This document shows, one piece after another, positions 37,534-48,803 of a stretch of DNA of 64,000 bases. Location of the stretch: positions 372,001 to 436,000 of the forward strand of contig NZ_RQES01000016.1 in assembly GCF_004769405.1 (NCBI RefSeq), written 5' to 3'. Made by a program: the position numbers and the translations under genes. The first letter of the stretch is position 1. Each line of letters opens with the position of its first letter. This stretch comes from Leptospira selangorensis (GTDB lineage Bacteria > Spirochaetota > Leptospiria > Leptospirales > Leptospiraceae). The notes beneath the pieces were generated by a model. That model was not told the origin of the DNA. It saw only the letters and a list, made by a program, of their open reading frames with translations, and ran no database searches.

Positions 37534-39083
37534 TGAAATAAAGGCACCATTCCGTAAGCAGACTCGAACGCATCTGCTTGTTCTTCGCATGCCCAAAGTT
37601 CCAGACTTTTATCGTAGTTCTGGTTTGTGACCAAGGTGAAAATTGCCTGATTTTTTCGGACCTGGCATTTTACGGTTTCGATCAATCCTTGTCTGTTCCG
37701 ATTACATGCACTCGCGATCCTTAAAATTGCGGAAAGTTTTTCGACTGTTTCCTGTTCTCTCGGGCCGACTCTTTGGAATTCTCTATGTTTAGACTTTGGA
37801 GAACTTTTACGGTGATATCTTGCGGTAAGAGCTATGATCTCTATTTCTCCCCAGGTAAATCCAAGCATTGTTTCCGAGTTTCTGATCAGATAATAACTAT
37901 GTTTATGATAGGCCGAATGAGAAATGAATAACCCTACTTCATGTAGCAGAGAAGAAGCTTCCAAATATTCTCTTTCTTCCTTTCCTAATCTATGCACTGA
38001 CTGTAGTTGATCGAATATATCCAATGAAAGTTTAGCCACATGGCGGGCGTATTCTTGGTCTCTCGTGTATGAAACCAAAAGGTTCATGATGGATTTTTGG
38101 CGGATATCATCCAGATGTTTGGAATGTTCTAAGTCTTGAAAATGTTCCCATTTTCTGATGGTATCGTAAATAATCCCTTCTCTAAGTGCAAACTCGGATA
38201 CTGTCATATCCGGAAGGTCCAATAATTGGAATAGTTCATCCAAGATCAGCATCCCACCTACGATAATATCAGAACGTTTAGAATCGAATCCTGGGATCTT
38301 ACTTCTCTTTTTAGAAGTGTCCGCTTCTAAGATCATATTCCTTGCTCGTTTGAATTCGGAGGATTGGAAAGTGTAATGATTGAGCGGTCTTTCTTCTGTT
38401 TCTCCTTCGAAGGCGCGGATAATTCCTGCAGTTGCCTGGACTGTTCCGGATGAACCGATGATCATTTCAGGTTTTAGATCTCGGATGATCTTTCTAAAAG
38501 GGAGAATGATCTCTTCCACATAGAGTTTACATTTTCGTATCTGAGAAGAATCCAAAGTTTCCGATTTCAGGAATTTTTCGGTAAGTCGGATCGCTCCTAA
38601 TTTGAAACTTTTGGAGAATAGAATGTCCCCTCTATAACCCACCAAAACTTCGGTGCTTCCTCCACCTATATCCACAAGTAGGACCTTTTTATCGAATACA
38701 GGAAGTCCTTGTAGGACCCCGAAATAGATGAGTCGGGCTTCTTCATATCCGCTGATCACATCTATTTTAATTCCCGCTTCCTTTAAGGCTGCAGCCTGGA
38801 ATTCGGCACGATTGGAAGCTTCTCTCATTGCGGATGTAGCGACTGCTCTGATCTCTGCCTTTGAGTTATCAGCGAGCATCTTAAAGCGCTTTAAACACTC
38901 GATTGCACGCCTAAATGCGGGAGGATCGATCTCTCCTCCTTCTTCCAAACCGCTTCCGAGACGTACGTTCTCCTTCTCTCTGGCGATTGCTTCAAAGGTC
39001 CCGTTTTCACGGACCCGGACGATAATCATGTGAAAGGAGTTTGTGCCTAGATCGATGGCAGCTAGGGTGTTTTCCCGGACCAT
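37530..39083 (-). CDS. Exopolyphosphatase / guanosine pentaphosphatase (Ppx/GppA family)
   Basis: A 517-residue ASKHA-type phosphatase of the usual 500-residue length. N-terminal [15 protein letters not shown] phosphate loop, [18 protein letters not shown], the second loop [15 protein letters not shown] and SSGTVQAT are visible. The C-terminal half is an HD-like domain ([18 protein letters not shown]). It degrades polyphosphate or pppGpp, in the cytoplasm, and so influences the stringent response. Ppx and GppA cannot be separated by eye. Confidence 0.9.
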   Translation of the reverse strand: MVRENTLAAIDLGTNSFHMIIVRVRENGTFEAIAREKENVRLGSGLEEGGEIDPPAFRRAIECLKRFKMLADNSKAEIRAVATSAMREASNRAEFQAAALKEAGIKIDVISGYEEARLIYFGVLQGLPVFDKKVLLVDIGGGSTEVLVGYRGDILFSKSFKLGAIRLTEKFLKSETLDSSQIRKCKLYVEEIILPFRKIIRDLKPEMIIGSSGTVQATAGIIRAFEGETEERPLNHYTFQSSEFKRARNMILEADTSKKRSKIPGFDSKRSDIIVGGMLILDELFQLLDLPDMTVSEFALREGIIYDTIRKWEHFQDLEHSKHLDDIRQKSIMNLLVSYTRDQEYARHVAKLSLDIFDQLQSVHRLGKEEREYLEASSLLHEVGLFISHSAYHKHSYYLIRNSETMLGFTWGEIEIIALTARYHRKSSPKSKHREFQRVGPREQETVEKLSAILRIASACNRNRQGLIETVKCQVRKNQAIFTLVTNQNYDKSLELWACEEQADAFESAYGMVPLFQ

Positions 39084-39271
39084 AAGTTCCCCAATATTAT
39101 GGAGGTAGCAATGGGTTCCAATTTGTTTTTCGTTTTTTTTGTTTTGGAATTGCCCGTAAGGATCGGGCAGGAAATATTGAATTGGATCGCGACAGTAAAA
39201 TCCTAGAGATTTTCACCGATCTTGCAGATAATAAATAAGATCAACCAGCCTTCTGGCAGCAAAGGATAGAA

Positions 39272-40294
39272 ATGATATTCGATAAGCTATACGGATTATT
39301 TTCCAACGATATGGGAATCGACCTCGGAACCGCAAACACTCTCGTCCATGTAAAAGGGCAAGGTATCGTTCTTTCCGAGCCTTCCGTAGTAGCGGTCCAC
39401 GCGGCTACGGGCAAAGTGCTCGCAGTAGGCCAGGAAGCTAAGAGAATGTTGGGACGTACTCCCGGCGAGATCGTAGCAATCCGTCCTATGAAAGACGGGG
39501 TGATCGCGGACTTCGAAACAGTCGAAAAAATGATCCGCTACTTCATTGCAAAAGTCCATAATAGAACTACTTTCGTAAAACCTAGGATCGTGATCGGAGT
39601 TCCTTCCGGGATCACTGAGGTGGAAAGACGTGCGGTCCGTGAATCCGCAGAACAAGCAGGTGCACGCGAGATCTTCTTGATCGACGAGGCGCTAGCTGCT
39701 GCGATCGGTGCAAATATTCCGATCAATGAACCTGCCGGTAATATGATCGTGGATATCGGTGGTGGAACTACAGAGATCGCTGTTATCTCTCTCGGCGGTA
39801 TGGTAATTGCTGAGTCCATCAGAACCGGTGGTGATGAGTTCGACGATGCAATCATCAAATATTTAAGAAACCAATACAACCTGGTTGTTGGGGAAAGAAC
39901 TGCGGAAGATATCAAACTTACTATCGGTAACGCTTACCCTGAAAAGAAAACAGAGACTATGGAAGTAAAAGGTAGAGATGCAATTTCAGGATTACCTCGT
40001 ACTCTTGAATTAGAATCTAATGAGATCCGTAAAGCTCTCAAAGAACCGACCGACGAAATTTTAGACGGGATCAAAAGAGTTCTGGAAAGGACTCCACCTG
40101 AACTTGCTTCGGATATCGTAGAAAGAGGGATCGTTCTTACCGGAGGAGGATGTCTTCTTCGCGGATTAGAAACCTATCTTTCCAAAGAAACCGGTGTACC
40201 TGTGTTCAGAGCGGAAAACCCTCTGACCTGCGTGGTACTTGGAACCGGAAAATTCTTGGACGAAGTTAAGTATCTAAAACCAGGGATTCGTTAA
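39272..40294 (+). CDS. mreB: Rod shape-determining protein MreB
   Basis: A 340-residue actin-like protein with [48 protein letters not shown] and [10 protein letters not shown]. It assembles membrane-associated filaments that guide cell-wall synthesis. It is the first gene of the mreBCD-mrdA-rodA order. A hairpin lies between it and mreC, in line with a higher level of MreB than of the downstream products. Confidence 0.97.
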   Translation: MIFDKLYGLFSNDMGIDLGTANTLVHVKGQGIVLSEPSVVAVHAATGKVLAVGQEAKRMLGRTPGEIVAIRPMKDGVIADFETVEKMIRYFIAKVHNRTTFVKPRIVIGVPSGITEVERRAVRESAEQAGAREIFLIDEALAAAIGANIPINEPAGNMIVDIGGGTTEIAVISLGGMVIAESIRTGGDEFDDAIIKYLRNQYNLVVGERTAEDIKLTIGNAYPEKKTETMEVKGRDAISGLPRTLELESNEIRKALKEPTDEILDGIKRVLERTPPELASDIVERGIVLTGGGCLLRGLETYLSKETGVPVFRAENPLTCVVLGTGKFLDEVKYLKPGIR

Positions 40295-40300
40295 TTCGGA

Positions 40301-40340
40301 TCTAGGTCTCCGGCTTGATTGCCGGAGTCCGATACGGAAT
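40301..40340 (+). terminator. Strong hairpin between mreB and mreC
   Basis: CTCCGGC (40308-40314) pairs with GCCGGAG (40321-40327) around a six-base loop, with two more pairs after a T-T mismatch. A run of T starts about ten bases later (40340-40345), just before the mreC start codon, so this is more likely an attenuator or mRNA-stabilising stem than a full terminator. Confidence 0.5.
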
Positions 40341-40345
40341 TTTTT

Positions 40346-41449
40346 ATGCTTTGGCTTCAAGTTAATAAAAGTAAGGAAACCGTTTCCCTTTTATTTTGTA
40401 TCGTATTCTCTCTTCTTTCCCTGACTTTTAAGAGTAATGTTTTAGTCAGAGGGATTGCAAGTTTTCAGAGAGTAGGGGACTCCGTTTCCGGTTCCATCGA
40501 CGGAGTGGGTTCCTTTTTCAAAGGTGCCTATACTAAATTAGAATCTTTTGAAGCGGTTCGTCAGGAAAGAGATGCCTGCGTTGCTGCTATAGATGATTAT
40601 AAACTTCTTCCCCAAGATCTGGAAAGAGTAAGTAGAGAAAACGAAAGTCTCAGAAGAGAATTACGTTTTAATACTAAACAAAAATATTCCACAGTCAAAG
40701 CCGAAGTTCTTTCCGTTCGTTTAAATTCCATATATCGTACTATCATCATAGACAAAGGTTCCGAAGCAGGGATCAAACCTTATATGCCTGTTACTGCAAG
40801 AGCAGTGAACCAAAAAGGTGAAATTATAGAAGCTTTGGTAGGAAAGGTGATCGCAGTCACCGGAGGTTCCGCAGTGATCCAGCCTATCATCAATTCCAAT
40901 TATAATATGGGTGTTTCCATTCCGGAAAGTAATCTTTGGGCAACTCTTTCCGGAAACTCAGGAAGAGGAATGGAAGCATTGATGAATTATATTGATAGCG
41001 GCATCATCATCGATCCAAGGATTTTCGGAGATTATCCGATGGGTCCGAGCGAGATGATCCAATACACCGAGTCTTTAAGTAAGATAGGAAAGCCAGTATA
41101 TAGTTCAGGTTCTTCCGGAATGTTCCCACCAGGAATTCCTGTGGGTATAATTACTGAAGAAGGTCCGCGAAACGGAAGTTTTAAGACTGCGTTTTTGAAA
41201 CCTTTTGTTCGTTTTGATATGCTGGAGTCGGTTACGATACTTATGAAACTCCCTGAAAAATGGGCGGAGACCTGGCCGGAAGGACAGAATATCAATATCG
41301 AAAATCCGTATTTTGGTGAATTAAATTATCCTAAAGAAGAAAGAGAGCCTAAGGTTCCAACTCCTGTCGGAAACAAACCTGTAGAAACTCCTAAACCTCA
41401 AAAACCGGATGGAAATGGATCCGGATTCTCCGACGAGGAAACGAACTGA
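40346..41449 (+). CDS. mreC: Rod shape-determining protein MreC
   Basis: A 367-residue protein with one N-terminal transmembrane helix, a periplasmic coiled coil (about 60-110) and a beta-domain with [14 protein letters not shown] and [15 protein letters not shown] typical of MreC, ending in a Pro/Lys-rich tail ([17 protein letters not shown]). It scaffolds the elongasome in the periplasm. I choose ATG 40346; the longer frame begins with an unlikely TTG in the hairpin. Its stop overlaps the mreD start by one base. Confidence 0.92.
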   Translation: MLWLQVNKSKETVSLLFCIVFSLLSLTFKSNVLVRGIASFQRVGDSVSGSIDGVGSFFKGAYTKLESFEAVRQERDACVAAIDDYKLLPQDLERVSRENESLRRELRFNTKQKYSTVKAEVLSVRLNSIYRTIIIDKGSEAGIKPYMPVTARAVNQKGEIIEALVGKVIAVTGGSAVIQPIINSNYNMGVSIPESNLWATLSGNSGRGMEALMNYIDSGIIIDPRIFGDYPMGPSEMIQYTESLSKIGKPVYSSGSSGMFPPGIPVGIITEEGPRNGSFKTAFLKPFVRFDMLESVTILMKLPEKWAETWPEGQNINIENPYFGELNYPKEEREPKVPTPVGNKPVETPKPQKPDGNGSGFSDEETN

Positions 41450-41952
41450 TGATCTTAGAATATATAGTCATTGGTGCAGGGATATTGATCTCCCATTTCT
41501 TGAACGGGACAAATTTGTTCGAAATTTCCGGATTTAAACCTGATTTTATGGTGATCTTCGTTCTATTCTTTGCTCTCCGCAGGGGAACAATGGCCGGGAT
41601 CTGGATCGGGTTTTTTGGCGGATTACTTTCCGATTCGGGTTTAGGTGGAGAAATTGTAGGAAACGTTGTTACCTATAAAATAGGACTTCACTCACTTACA
41701 TTCTGCATCATGGGATATATCGTAGGGAAGTTCGCAAGACCTGCCTATCATGAAAATCAGATTTCCATAATGTTGTATTCTTTGGTAGTCACACTGATCT
41801 CAAGGATCGCGTCTTATTTTCTATTCTCCTTGTTCTTTCATGAAAATTTAAACTATTCCATCATTAGTACCTCTATCTTTAACGGAGCGATCGCTCCTAT
41901 ATTCTTTTGGGTCTTAGGTAAACTATACAGACTGGAGCAGGCGGAAGGCTAA
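41449..41952 (+). CDS. mreD: Rod shape-determining protein MreD
   Basis: A 167-residue membrane protein with five hydrophobic segments and the motif [18 protein letters not shown], followed by [14 protein letters not shown], typical of MreD. It forms part of the elongasome with MreC and RodA in the inner membrane. Called mainly by position between mreC and mrdA and by this motif; the family is short and weakly conserved. Confidence 0.88.
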   Translation: MILEYIVIGAGILISHFLNGTNLFEISGFKPDFMVIFVLFFALRRGTMAGIWIGFFGGLLSDSGLGGEIVGNVVTYKIGLHSLTFCIMGYIVGKFARPAYHENQISIMLYSLVVTLISRIASYFLFSLFFHENLNYSIISTSIFNGAIAPIFFWVLGKLYRLEQAEG

Positions 41953-41953
41953 A

Positions 41954-43890
41954 ATGTTGGGGGGAGGAGGATCTTCTTCAGCCACAGAGTTTAGACTGGA
42001 GCGCAGTTTCAGGCTAAGGCTGTACATGTTCTCCGGACTTGTTGCGTTTGCTTTAATCGCATTCGTGGTCCAGTTATTCAATCTTCAAATCGTACAAGGA
42101 ACGGATAACTCTTTAAAGGCGGAGAAGTTCGTTCGAAAAAGTGAGACCATTCCTGCTGCCAGGGGAGAAATGTTCGATAGAAACTTTCTCACTCCCGAAA
42201 CTTCTATGGCTCTTGTTTCCAATTATTCTAGCTTAGATGCAGTATTAAACACTTCTATACTCAAATACGATCCAGCTAAGGTTAAGAATTTTTTACAGGA
42301 ATTCGCGAGAACTCTTTCTATCCCGATGTCTTATTATGAAGAGGATTTACTCGAACCTAAATTCTCCAAAAAGATCAAGACCAAAAAACCATTCGTACTT
42401 TTGGAAGCCATCTCCAAGGCTCAGCAGGAACGTATATCAGTTTTTGATAATATATCTAAATATGTGATCTTAGTTCCTTCTCCCAGAAGGATCTATAAAA
42501 TGGGTCCTGCTCTTGCGCATGTTACAGGTTATATAGGTAAACCGAGTAAAACGGACCTTCTTACCCGTGAGATTAAATCTTACCAATGGCTTGGGAAAGA
42601 CGGGTTGGAGCTCCAATACGACTCTCGACTTAGAGGAACCGACGGATTCCGTATCCAAAAAAGAAGTTCCGAAGGAAATATCGAAGAAGAAAGGGTGGTG
42701 GAACATTCTACTCCCGGAAACAATCTAGTTCTTACTATAGACAAAGACATCCAACTTGCAGCATATAAGGCTTTAAAAGGTGCCAGAGGAACTGCGATCG
42801 CAATGCGTCCTTCTACCGGAGAAGTATTGGCAATGGCTTCTAATCCAAGTTATGATCCGAATGTTCTCTCCGGAAAAAGTAGATCGGAACGGACTGCACA
42901 TTATAAGAGAGTGGATGCAAACGGTGGATTTTTAAATCTTGCGATCCAATCTAAATTTCCGCCTGCTTCTACGTATAAAACGTTAGTTGCACTTGCCGCT
43001 TTGGAGAGTGGGCATAAGGTGGATTATACTCCTGAAACCAGTTACCAATGTAATGGTAGTTATACTTTAAAATCCACATTTGCCGGAGTTCCCGACCAAG
43101 TCTTTTACTGTTGGGAGAAGGGAGGACATGGTACGAATGACCTGGCTCATGCTCTTCAAAAATCTTGCTCCGTGTATTTTTATAACCTAGGATATAAACT
43201 AGGTTCCGATCCTATCTTAACCTATTCTCGTTTATTCTTGTTAGATCAAAAATCCAAGGTGGATCTTCCGGGAGAAATTGCAGGTCAGGTTCCTTCTCCT
43301 GCATGGAAAAAAAGGATCTATGGAACTAGATGGTTTGATGGAGATACGATCAACCTTTCCATCGGACAGGGATTCATGTCCGTTACTCCTCTTTCTATGA
43401 CATTATTCTATGCCGGACTATTGAATAGAGGGCAGATCTATCAACCTTATATAGTAAACGAGATCAGAGATCCATTAGACAATTCCATTATCAATCGTAC
43501 TGATCCACAGAGACTAAGTGATATTCCGATCCAATCTTCTACAGTAGAAGCGATCAAAACAGGACTTAGACTCGTGGTGAAGAATGGAACAGCCGCATTC
43601 GTATTAAATAAACCTGGCCTTCCTGATATTGCAGGAAAAACGGGAACAGCCCAAACAAGAAGAAGAGGATCTTCCGGATCCAACCACGCTTGGTTCATAG
43701 GATATGCTCCTGCCAATGCACCTGTCAGCGAACAAGTATTAGTTTCTGTGTTCGTAGAATACGGAGTGGGTGGAGCGGCCGGAGCAGCGCCGGTCGCGAG
43801 AGAAATGTTTAGAGCTGCTTTCCCTCCTGGAAGTTTCAAAAGAACTGCAGAGATACCTGAAACTGCTCCTGTAGCACCGGAGAATGTACA

Positions 43891-43894
<4 letters not shown>
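41954..43894 (+). CDS. mrdA: Penicillin-binding protein 2 (elongation transpeptidase)
   Basis: A 646-residue class B PBP. One N-terminal membrane helix, pedestal domain with ARGEMFDRN, then transpeptidase domain with SxxK nucleophile STYK (Ser339), the second motif in KSCSVYFYN and KTGT (562-565). It cross-links new glycan strands during elongation. The second motif reads Ser-Cys-Ser where most PBP2 have Ser-x-Asp/Asn. It overlaps rodA by 4 bases. Confidence 0.94.
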
Positions 43895-45411
<1,517 letters not shown>

Positions 45412-45474
45412 AATTTGGATCGGTAAAATGGCTGGTATTGCAAAAAAGCCTGCCGATATTCAATCTAAGCCGAC

Positions 45475-46266
45475 ATGGAAAGAGTAAAAGATTCCAGATT
45501 TCTATTCGATCTGAAAAGAAAGTTCCGCTATATCTTGGAAGAAGTGGAGAAGAACACTTACGACCAAGATTCGGAAGTCAGAGAATTAGAAACAGTTTGG
45601 GAAGAAATGTTCGATGTCGCATCCCGCAATGATACCCCTTATTTCAAAGCCAGACTTTCCAATCTAAAAAGACAGTTAGATGGTTTTGTAAAAACCAAAG
45701 CATACGAAAAACAAGAATTCGATCGTATCTATAGACAACTAGAGAAGATCCGTAAAGATGATACTGTAGAATTTTTGGATGAGTCCATGCGTTCCACATT
45801 AGGAAGGATCGCAGAAAATACAAATAAAGTCACTCCTAATGTATCCAGTTCCGGATTAGAGCCTGGCTCTTTGGGTGGGATCCCTCTACTTCTCACATTC
45901 AGATGTGGAACAGTTCATTTTATAGTAAAATCTGGACCTAAAAAGATATTCAGAAACGTACATAGAAACAAAGACAAGGTACTCTACGAAGGGAAAAAAT
46001 ATCCAATCTTCCCAAGCAGGTCCATTTACTTTTCCTGGGAAGGAGAAGGTAGAGCCTGGGAAACCGAACCAGGTTCCTTACTCATGATCCGTTATCCGGA
46101 AGGGAATAGATTTTTTAGATGTGATGCGTTGGGAGATACATTCCGTATTCCTGAAGATACGTTTAAGAGAAGATTACAACCTACTGATAAACAATCCTCC
46201 GAGATCCGTTATTATTTCCGCAAAGCAGGAGTTCGGTATTATTATATTCCCCAAAAAGGGGAATGA
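45475..46266 (+). CDS. Unknown protein after rodA
   Basis: A 263-residue soluble protein. The N-terminal 120 residues are charged and helical (LKRKFRYILEEVEKN, RQLEKIRKDDTVEF), probably a coiled coil; the C-terminal 130 residues are beta-rich with IPLLLTFRCGTVHFIVKSGPKKI and EIRYYFRKAGVRYYY. I do not recognise a family. It starts 63 bases after rodA in the same direction, so it may belong to the mre operon. A 19-codon open frame at 45428-45487 overlaps its start and could couple its translation; it lacks a clear ribosome-binding site of its own. Confidence 0.6.
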   Translation: MERVKDSRFLFDLKRKFRYILEEVEKNTYDQDSEVRELETVWEEMFDVASRNDTPYFKARLSNLKRQLDGFVKTKAYEKQEFDRIYRQLEKIRKDDTVEFLDESMRSTLGRIAENTNKVTPNVSSSGLEPGSLGGIPLLLTFRCGTVHFIVKSGPKKIFRNVHRNKDKVLYEGKKYPIFPSRSIYFSWEGEGRAWETEPGSLLMIRYPEGNRFFRCDALGDTFRIPEDTFKRRLQPTDKQSSEIRYYFRKAGVRYYYIPQKGE

Positions 46267-46338
46267 TCACCTAACAATAAAATAGCGTAATTTGGTTTGC
46301 AATTTTGAGGATATCGGAGAAAATCCGAGACCTTTACG

Positions 46339-47424
46339 ATGCAACACAATACTTCTTTCTGGGACAATTGGACATTCGAAAGCCTTTTTGATCTATTTTC
46401 AAAGGGTCCTGATTTTTCGAGCTCCAAAGAATTAAAAATAAATAAAGAAACAAATTCTTATGATTGGACGGAGATCTGCACTGCTTGCGTTCAGATAGAA
46501 AGTTTATTTCATCTCATCAATGAACTTGTCCTACGAGAAAAGATATTTTATGATCAAAAGTTCTCCGCAGGTTGGGACGCATTCGAAAGTTTAGATTCTT
46601 TGGACGGAAGTCTTTTAGTTTCCGTGGATATTCCTACTGACGAACCCGAGGTAAAAGATTCCAGAAACGAGGCCTTAAAGTTATTATGTGCAACCGACCT
46701 CATGAAAAAACACCAGGAAGAAAATTTGTATGGTTATAGGGAGAATAAACAATCTCCTCACGAATATTTTGGGCAAGTAGTTTGGGGAGCGGCCGGTAAT
46801 TTAGGAAGAAGCACATTTTTAGGCGCGCATTATGTAGCTCATCCGATCCGTGCTTCTCTTCTGGAACAAGTACCCTTATTCAAACCAAGCACTGATATCA
46901 ATTCGGAAGTCAAAGAATGGATAGACGAAGAAAGAGTGAAGGTATTCACAAGTCTTACTCCGGTGGGGAGAATGAATAATTTTCAGTTGATCCTTCCTCC
47001 TTTAGTGACTGAGGTGATCGAATCTTCTTCTTCGCTTTCCGAGATTATACCCGCTACGATTGAAACCAGGGAAAAATACAAAAAAGTCCGAGAATGGATC
47101 GGAGAATACCAAATCGTATTAGAAAACGAAAACCCCACTCAGATCTCTAAATTTAAAAAAACATTATATAATGTAAGCCAGGATCTGGAGAAAATGAGAA
47201 AGCCAGGAGAATTAGGAGATACTAAAGTAGGGATGTCCTATATCGGTTTAAATTTTCCGACTCCTAAAATCCCGGATCTTCGGAAATTTTTTGGGATAAG
47301 AAGTGCGCTCAATAAACTTCTTCTTAATCCGAAAGGAGAAAAGGCATTATTAAAATTACTGAAATGGTTTGGGTGCGAGAAGGGAGAAGAACTGGGGACT
47401 ATTCGGAAATATTTTTTATTATAA
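46339..47424 (+). CDS. Unknown soluble protein
   Basis: A 361-residue protein without signal peptide or transmembrane helix. The sequence is helical and charged; GQVVWGAAGNLGRSTFLGAHYVAHPIRA (written across residues about 144-171) is the most distinctive segment, with three His and a Gly-rich turn. A C-terminal Lys-rich helix pair ends the protein. I recognise no family and see no classical metal or nucleotide motif. It follows the previous gene after 72 bases in the same direction and is convergent with the DUF1858 gene. Confidence 0.55.
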   Translation: MQHNTSFWDNWTFESLFDLFSKGPDFSSSKELKINKETNSYDWTEICTACVQIESLFHLINELVLREKIFYDQKFSAGWDAFESLDSLDGSLLVSVDIPTDEPEVKDSRNEALKLLCATDLMKKHQEENLYGYRENKQSPHEYFGQVVWGAAGNLGRSTFLGAHYVAHPIRASLLEQVPLFKPSTDINSEVKEWIDEERVKVFTSLTPVGRMNNFQLILPPLVTEVIESSSSLSEIIPATIETREKYKKVREWIGEYQIVLENENPTQISKFKKTLYNVSQDLEKMRKPGELGDTKVGMSYIGLNFPTPKIPDLRKFFGIRSALNKLLLNPKGEKALLKLLKWFGCEKGEELGTIRKYFLL

Positions 47425-47460
47425 AATTGGAATATAGTAGAAGGCCCGAAGGCGGAGAGA

Positions 47461-47685
47461 TTACTCTCCGTCCTCGAGTAGATTGTTCAGACTATCCAAC
47501 AGAACATCTACTTCTACACCGTAGCCCATACAAACTTGCTCGATAGTTTCGAGTTCGTTGATGGAACAATGAGAGCATCCGCCCAAATGATAGCTTGAAA
47601 ATACCAATCCTGCTTCAGGATGAAGACCAATTGCTTCGCCTACAGTCATTTCTTTAAAAAATCTTGGCTTGACCGCTTCCGACAT
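47461..47685 (-). CDS. DUF1858 redox-disulfide domain protein
   Basis: A 74-residue protein consisting of one DUF1858 domain: MTVGEAIGLHPEAGLVF, GGCSHCS (Cys37 and Cys40, a CxxC redox pair) and a following amphipathic helix. The domain is often found attached to, or next to, hybrid-cluster or iron-sulfur proteins, where the pair is thought to form a redox disulfide. Here it stands alone. A perfect seven-base stem (47453-47459 with 47464-47470) covers its stop codon but lacks a T run. Confidence 0.8.
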   Translation of the reverse strand: MSEAVKPRFFKEMTVGEAIGLHPEAGLVFSSYHLGGCSHCSINELETIEQVCMGYGVEVDVLLDSLNNLLEDGE

Positions 47686-47751
47686 GGGGAAAATCTCCTA
47701 AGTACTGGTTTAAGTTCCAGTATATAGACTCCCTAGGCCAAAGTCAATTCC

Positions 47752-48153
47752 ATGTTTTTTCAAGAAACCGGCAAATTCTATATTCGTATCGAGGAAAGGT
47801 TCGAATCTTCTCATTATCTCTATAAATACTTCCCTGATGGCTCGGATGAGCCAATCCACGGCCATTCCTTTAAGGTAGAAGTTTATCTCTCCGGCCAAAA
47901 GAATATCGGAGAAGACGGGATCAGCTTCGACTTTTTGACCTCTAAACGTAAGCTTAAGGAGCTTGTGGCTGAGTTAGACCACATTCTGATCAACGACCAT
48001 TCCGATTTTAAGAAGACTAATCCTACTTCTGAAAACATGGCTCGTTGGTTTTATTATGGCTTAAAGGACAGTGTGGCCGAGGCTAAAGGAAAAGTAGATC
48101 GGATCGTGATCCATGAAGGCCCGGAGAATTTAGCTTACTACGAGCCAAATTAA
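47752..48153 (+). CDS. PTPS/QueD-family pterin enzyme with Glu in place of Cys
   Basis: A 133-residue protein of the 6-pyruvoyltetrahydropterin synthase fold: zinc ligands His21 (FESSHYLY) and His36/His38 (IHGHSF), LDHILIND and the late HEGPEN. The catalytic Cys that QueD and PTPS carry before HGH is missing (no Cys at all in the protein); Glu33 lies three residues before the first His of HGH. Glutamate at this place is the hallmark of the PTPS-III subclass, which can replace FolB in folate synthesis, and which is known from spirochaetes. It is therefore a candidate PTPS-III rather than QueD. Confidence 0.75.
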   Translation: MFFQETGKFYIRIEERFESSHYLYKYFPDGSDEPIHGHSFKVEVYLSGQKNIGEDGISFDFLTSKRKLKELVAELDHILINDHSDFKKTNPTSENMARWFYYGLKDSVAEAKGKVDRIVIHEGPENLAYYEPN

Positions 48154-48156
48154 CGA

Positions 48157-48274
48157 TTTTCACGCGAAGGCGCTAAGAAGAGAAGGTTTGGAAATTTGAA
48201 AGTTAAAATCTTCGGATATTCTATTGATTGAAACAATAAATACCTTCTACACTTCGCGGCTTGGCGTGAGAAAA
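48157..48274. repeat. Imperfect inverted repeat between convergent genes
   Basis: The arm at 48157-48180 (TTTTCACGCGAAGGCGCTAA...) is nearly the reverse complement of 48249-48274 (CACTTCGCGGCTTGGCGTGA...). Such CACGCSAAG/CTTSGCGTG elements are widely scattered in many bacterial genomes. It lies between the pterin gene and a convergent membrane protein gene and may act as a bidirectional terminator or be a degraded mobile repeat. Confidence 0.5.
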
Positions 48275-48280
48275 ATAGCT

Positions 48281-48691
48281 CTATATCTTCCCGTACGTAA
48301 AAAGAAAAACGAGATTTGCCACTGCATAAGAGATCGTGAAATAAAAGCCGATCCGTAAAGGCCTAGGAAGTCTCATCACTCCACAAAGAACAAAGTGGAC
48401 CGCTAAAAAACAAAGAGCCAAAGTGTTGGTCCAAAGAACAGCCTTCACTGGTTCAGAGTCGGCTCCGTATAAAAGAAGAAGGACCGTAGGCAATAGTCCC
48501 AGAAAACTCATGAACCCGCCTGTGGCGATCCAAACCATTAGGATCATTCTGGACTGTCTTTCATCGGGATGTTGGAAGACCGAGATTGCACCTCCAACTA
48601 CTAACTGGTGTAGAAAACCGTGGAATGCGTAGACCAAACTTACGCATAAAAATAGGATCGTAGGCAGGTTGAGATGATTCAGGTCTGACAA
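48281..48691 (-). CDS. Four-helix membrane protein, unknown
   Basis: A 136-residue protein with four hydrophobic segments (about residues 10-35, 46-68, 84-105 and 112-132). An amphipathic HPDERQSRM loop follows helix 1, and the sequence FHGFLHQLV in helix 1 has two His that could bind a cofactor. I do not recognise the family. The gene is isolated: convergent with the pterin gene and divergent from acetoacetyl-CoA synthetase. Confidence 0.6.
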   Translation of the reverse strand: MSDLNHLNLPTILFLCVSLVYAFHGFLHQLVVGGAISVFQHPDERQSRMILMVWIATGGFMSFLGLLPTVLLLLYGADSEPVKAVLWTNTLALCFLAVHFVLCGVMRLPRPLRIGFYFTISYAVANLVFLFTYGKI

Positions 48692-48803
48692 CTGGAAAAC
48701 TCCGGACTTCTTATCGACTCACAAATCTTACGGGACGGCTTTCGCTTCACAACTAATTTACTGTTGACCTTCGATTGAAAAAAACGAAGATAACAGGCCG
48801 GAC

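Noticed and set aside
45428..45487. 19-codon open frame before the 45475 gene
   Set aside because: It is too short to call a gene; it has no good ribosome-binding site. I mention it only as a possible coupling element.
47453..47470. CGGAGAG/CTCTCCG stem at the DUF1858 stop
   Set aside because: Stem is perfect but no T run follows on either strand; too weak to list as a terminator.
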